This document shows, piece after piece, positions 61,301 to 64,000 of a stretch of 64,000 nt of DNA. The position numbers were made by a program, and so were the translations under genes. Below the pieces are notes generated by a model, which searched no databases, was not told the DNA's origin, and saw only the letters and a program-made list of their open reading frames with translations. Origin of the DNA: Helicoverpa zea. Its lineage: Eukaryota; Arthropoda; Insecta; Lepidoptera; Noctuidae. How positions within the stretch are numbered: the first letter of the stretch is position 1; each line of letters begins with the position of its first letter. The stretch spans positions 6,506,120-6,570,119 of the forward strand of contig NC_061455.1 in assembly GCF_022581195.2 (NCBI RefSeq), written 5' to 3'.

Positions 61301-62709
61301 CTAAATGTAGGCACTTTACATACTTAATAGAAAGGCATTTACTTAAATAGTTAAGTAGGTAGGTAGGTAAATAAAAATCCTAACTCATTTAATTGAAGTA
61401 ACCTACAATAAAGTAGGCGTAAATACAAAATTGAAAATGGCTTATGTTTAACTGATCACCAGAAATAGTAACAAATAGCAGACAAAAATAGTAAATGATC
61501 ACCAAAATGAAACTCGCATTTTAATGTAAAATGATAACCAAAGTTTTAACACTTTGCTATCCCATTTAAGTGAAATTACTCCAAAATAAATCATGCGCAA
61601 GCCAAAAATAGTAAATGATCACCAAAATTAAACCACCATTTTAAAGTAAAATGATAACCAAAGTTTTTACATTCTGCTATCCTATTTAAGCAAAATGAGT
61701 CCAAATAAATCATTGTTATCCCAAAAGTAGTAAATGATCACCAAAAGTAGTGAATGATCATCAAAATTATACCAGCGTTTTAATATAAAATGATAATCAA
61801 AGTTTTTACATCTTGCTATCCTGTTTAAGTAAACTGACTCCAAAAAAATAAGTTCGGCCTGATACAATAAATGTAATTACATTATGGGGACCCTTTTCCT
61901 GCACTAGGGTGGAAAATTGTCTATTGCATGCCTCTAAACAGTGCGATAAGAGTGTGTTTTCGAGGGAGTGTATTGAGAAACACATTCTTCTTCTTCTTTC
62001 TCCTGCCCTGTTCCCAATTTTACTTGGGGTCGGCGCAATATGTCATTTTCTTCCATTTTCCCCTGTCACTCGTCATACTGACACTCACGCATGCATTGCA
62101 AGCCGGACACATAACTTAATATGGCATCATAATACTTTATTTGATAATAAGCCTACATTTTATGGCAATCACAGTGACTTATTTAGGCAAAAATAATACA
62201 TTAATTTGGTCGTCAAGAGTTGGTGATCATTTACTAAATTTGGTGGTCGAATACAATTTAAAGTGAAGTCGTGACTAAAATAGCTGGTACTATTACATTT
62301 TTAGACTTTATTTTTCTGGTGTTCAGTAGATTTTTCTGGTTGCAAAACTAAGGGTATCAAAGCATTTTATGGTGGTCATTATATTTGTTCCCATTGAAAA
62401 TTACACTTACATTGCTAAATGATAATGAAATAGAGAAATAGATTGCCTTGCAAATAAGAGACGCCGACACTGCAACAGGACTATAATTTCATGGCTAACA
62501 AGGCACAAGCCATTGTTAAGTAGAATTTAATTTGCAATCATAATTTTCTCTGTAGCTGTTATAGCGTTTTTAATTTTTTAACATGTTTGGAAGGTAGGAC
62601 ACCTTAAAAATACATCTTGTTTGAATATAAAACTCACCTTTTTCCCGTTGACGAAGAACACCAAAGTCCTTTGCGCATCTTCAGGTATCAATCTGCTTAT
62701 CAAATCCAT
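55320..62709 (-). CDS. Xdh: Xanthine dehydrogenase, paralogue 2
   Basis: Eight exons: 62638-62709, 60349-60503, 57786-59922, 57392-57700, 56971-57308, 56076-56880, 55787-55954, 55320-55370; 1344 aa. Exons 2 and 4-8 have exactly the sizes of XDH1 (155, 309, 338, 805, 168, 51 nt), so the pair is a tandem duplication. Both 2Fe-2S clusters are complete (GCGEGGCGAC; QCGFCTPG and NLCRCTGYR), and the FAD domain has FFKGYRKT and AGNSEIGVEVKF. Moco residues Glu about 817 (GGGFGGKE), Arg about 927 (FRGFGAP) and Glu about 1276 (GEPPLF) are kept. Odd: the FAD motif usually GGN reads VGN (Val 362), and the Moco loop usually SHGGTEMGQGLHTK reads SIGGIEMGQGLFTK. No stop or frameshift. Probably an active but altered XDH; a shift in substrate or electron acceptor is possible. 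Intron 1 holds transposon copy 2; intron 2 holds a tRNA-Lys gene. Confidence 0.93.
60210..60216 (-). terminator. Pol III terminator of tRNA-Lys
   Basis: A run of seven T on the gene strand lies 4 nt beyond the tRNA 3' end (a second T run follows), the standard RNA polymerase III stop. Supports a functional tRNA gene. Confidence 0.8.
60221..60293 (-). tRNA. tRNA-Lys (anticodon CTT)
   Basis: 73-nt cloverleaf on the minus strand: acceptor GCCCGGC pairing with GTTGGGC (two G-U), D arm GCTCAGTCGGTAGAGC, anticodon stem TGAGA/TCTCA with loop CTCTTAA (anticodon CTT), variable GGGTC, T arm GTGGG TTCGAGC CCCAC. A box and B box (GGTTCGAGCCC) are intact, and a T7 terminator follows. It sits in intron 2 of XDH2 in the same orientation as the host gene. 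The sequence matches the standard animal tRNA-Lys(CTT) as I remember it, so it is probably a real gene rather than a SINE head. Confidence 0.96.
61430..62401 (-). mobile_element. 954-bp Mutator-like non-autonomous transposon, copy 2
   Basis: The element proper is 61439-62392, flanked by an exact 9-bp target duplication ATTGAAAAT at 61430-61438 and 62393-62401. It is the inverted copy of 22726-23679; paired positions always sum to 85118, so there is no indel, and I saw no substitution on reading both. It lies in intron 1 of XDH2. The different 9-bp duplications prove independent insertion rather than segmental duplication. Confidence 0.92.
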
Positions 62710-62774
62710 TGTATATTTTGCGCATTGATTTAGTCGATACTAGTAACCGGTTTCTTAATAAATAGCAGGGACGG

Positions 62775-62808
62775 CGTCCGATACAACGTGCCGCTCTCGT
62801 CTCACTGA
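62775..62808 (-). promoter_or_regulatory. XDH2 core promoter: Inr plus DPE
   Basis: On the minus strand the initiator TCAGTG has its A (+1) at 62806. GGACG occupies exactly +28 to +32 (62779-62775), matching the DPE consensus RGWYV. TATAAAA further upstream is about 46 nt away, too far for a TATA box. The predicted 5' UTR is 97 nt. Confidence 0.62.
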
Positions 62809-63612
62809 CGTAGAATCGCGACCGTACTAAACAATTAAGTGCGAGAATTTTATACTTACATATAAGTTCAAGATAATGTCTACATTATTTTTATTTTTTT
62901 AATGGGTATCAAAATATTGATTTACTTAAAACCAGTTAGTGAACTAGGATAATTATTTTCATAATTAGGTGTGCATGTCTGCTTTAGTTTGAACGTTGCA
63001 CAATATTGATTAAAAGTCGCGCCTGTAATGCCCAATAGATGAGCTAGGAAAAAAATAACTGCATTGCTTACCAAAAGTTAGAGGTAAATAAAAAATAATA
63101 ATTTGGGTAATTAATATTTTCGAGGCTATTCTTGGTGACAATTTTCTTTTAAATAAGAAATATACAACCTACAATTAGTGTAAATAGGAAAGTACTAAGG
63201 CTTTCGAAAAGCTAAGCTTGTTTGGCAATTAATCCAAAATTGTAGGAAATTAAAAAAAATACAATTTCAATATGTAACATTTTATTGCCTACACTAAAAT
63301 CTAAAATAACATACAATGTCTTCAAGTGCACAATTTACATAATGTATAGCTGTAATCTGCTTGTTTAGTTTCTGTTATCATGAAGACTGCTGATTAGAAT
63401 GATCTCACACTACTAAACAAAGTTCAAACATATCATTAAAACTACTTCATAAAAAATGTCATTGAACTAAGTTTTATTTAATTTTTGGTATTTATTTATT
63501 TTCAAGCATATAATTTACATTTTTAAATATTAAATATAAAAATAAAAAACATTTAAAAATATAAAAAATAGGTTGCCACCGATATCGGGCACAGGGTCCA
63601 AGGTACCGGTGG
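62809..63612. other. XDH2 upstream flank and retrotransposon 3' tail
   Basis: AT-rich. The right portion (about 63290-63612) is probably the 3' untranslated tail of the retrotransposon fragment that follows; the left portion is the XDH2 upstream region. No gene seen. Confidence 0.4.
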
Positions 63613-64000
63613 TTAGGGTCCCAGAGACAGAAACCTCCTCACAATACGTGCCGTATCAAGGAGTACTGCCTTCTGAATCAGTCCCTTGATCCAGCCGCCC
63701 AACGAGAGCCTCCTGAGGTGTTCGTCGAGGCTCTTGGCTATTAAACCATTGGCCGTAACGACAATCGGCACAACAACAGCCGTGTCAACACTCCACATGG
63801 CGACAACCTCGTGCGCTAAGTCGAGATACTTTATTTGTTTCTCTTTCTCAGCTTTCACAAGGTTCTCGTCATGCGGAACGGCGACATCGACTATCATCGC
63901 GCGGCGCGCTGATCGATCTATCACCACAATATCAGGCTTATTGGCTACAATAGTCCTGTCAGTGATGATAGATCGATCCCAGTACAACGTGATATGGTCC
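63613..64000 (-). mobile_element. Non-LTR retrotransposon C terminus, runs off window
   Basis: An open frame of 124 or more codons on the minus strand, continuing past 64000 and ending at 63613. It contains NKPDIVVIDRSARRAMIVDV, a PD-X14-D arrangement typical of the restriction-like endonuclease that follows reverse transcriptase in R2/R4-type non-LTR elements. It then has the VAVPHDENLVKAEKEKQIKY and VVVPIVVTANG segments common to the C termini of such retroelements. The rest of the polyprotein lies outside, so whether it is intact cannot be judged. A domesticated gene is less likely. Confidence 0.65.

Noticed and set aside
44996..62709. Aldehyde oxidase as identity of the two molybdo-flavoenzymes
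   Set aside because: The FAD-domain signatures QEPIFPPELK, (F/K)GYRK(N/T) and the length of 1344-1361 aa match XDH; lepidopteran aldehyde oxidases are shorter and lack these.
63613..63987. Host gene for a conserved small protein
   Set aside because: The PD-X14-D motif and following segments are those of non-LTR retrotransposon C termini, and the frame continues off the window.
1..64000. CRISPR arrays, operons, bacterial or viral gene clusters
   Set aside because: No regularly spaced direct repeats with unique spacers, and all long genes are intron-containing eukaryotic genes.

Overview
The window is nuclear DNA from an insect, almost certainly a moth or butterfly (Lepidoptera). Support: AT-rich non-coding DNA full of lepidopteran-style SINE, Helitron-like and MITE repeats; short-exon/intron gene structures; and a tandem pair of xanthine dehydrogenase genes, an arrangement known from Bombyx. 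The species cannot be fixed from sequence alone. No bacterial features (operons, ribosome binding sites, CRISPR) are present.

Layout: (1) 1-25.2 kb is gene-free as far as I can read it, apart from interspersed repeats: a palindromic MITE, a complete SINE with target-site duplication at 9.1-9.5 kb, LINE/SINE tails, and a 954-bp DNA transposon at 22.7-23.7 kb. (2) 25.6-30.2 kb, minus strand: a seven-exon gene for a CATIP-like ciliary protein carrying an unusual insertion of about 25 CxC motifs. (3) 30.9-43.2 kb, plus strand, divergent from CATIP with 667 bp between start codons: a thirteen-exon TANGO1/MIA3 gene (ER exit-site cargo receptor). Its introns are loaded with mobile DNA: a SINE nested in a Helitron-like element, a long perfect-type palindrome, a TA-flanked MITE and a THAP-domain TIR element. 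(4) 45.0-52.8 kb and 55.3-62.7 kb, minus strand: two xanthine dehydrogenase paralogues in tandem, eight exons each, with six of the eight exons identical in size. Both have an initiator with a downstream promoter element at exactly +28 to +32. A tRNA-Lys(CTT) gene lies in intron 2 of the upstream-copy paralogue (55-63 kb). (5) 63.6-64.0 kb, minus strand: the C-terminal part of a non-LTR retrotransposon with a PD-X14-D endonuclease signature, running off the window.

The most striking structural signal is that the 954-bp element at 22.7 kb is repeated, by eye without a difference, in inverted orientation at 61.4-62.4 kb inside intron 1 of the second XDH gene. Each copy has its own exact 9-bp target-site duplication, so I could define both ends. 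This points to very recent mobility of a non-autonomous, Mutator-like element, and the two copies bracket a 38-kb segment carrying nearly all genes of the window.

All gene models were spliced by hand from GT/AG sites and reading phase. Total lengths divide by three and contain no internal stops: CATIP 837 aa, TANGO1 1273 (or 1266) aa, XDH1 1361 aa, XDH2 1344 aa. Function assignments rest on remembered family motifs, not on database searches.
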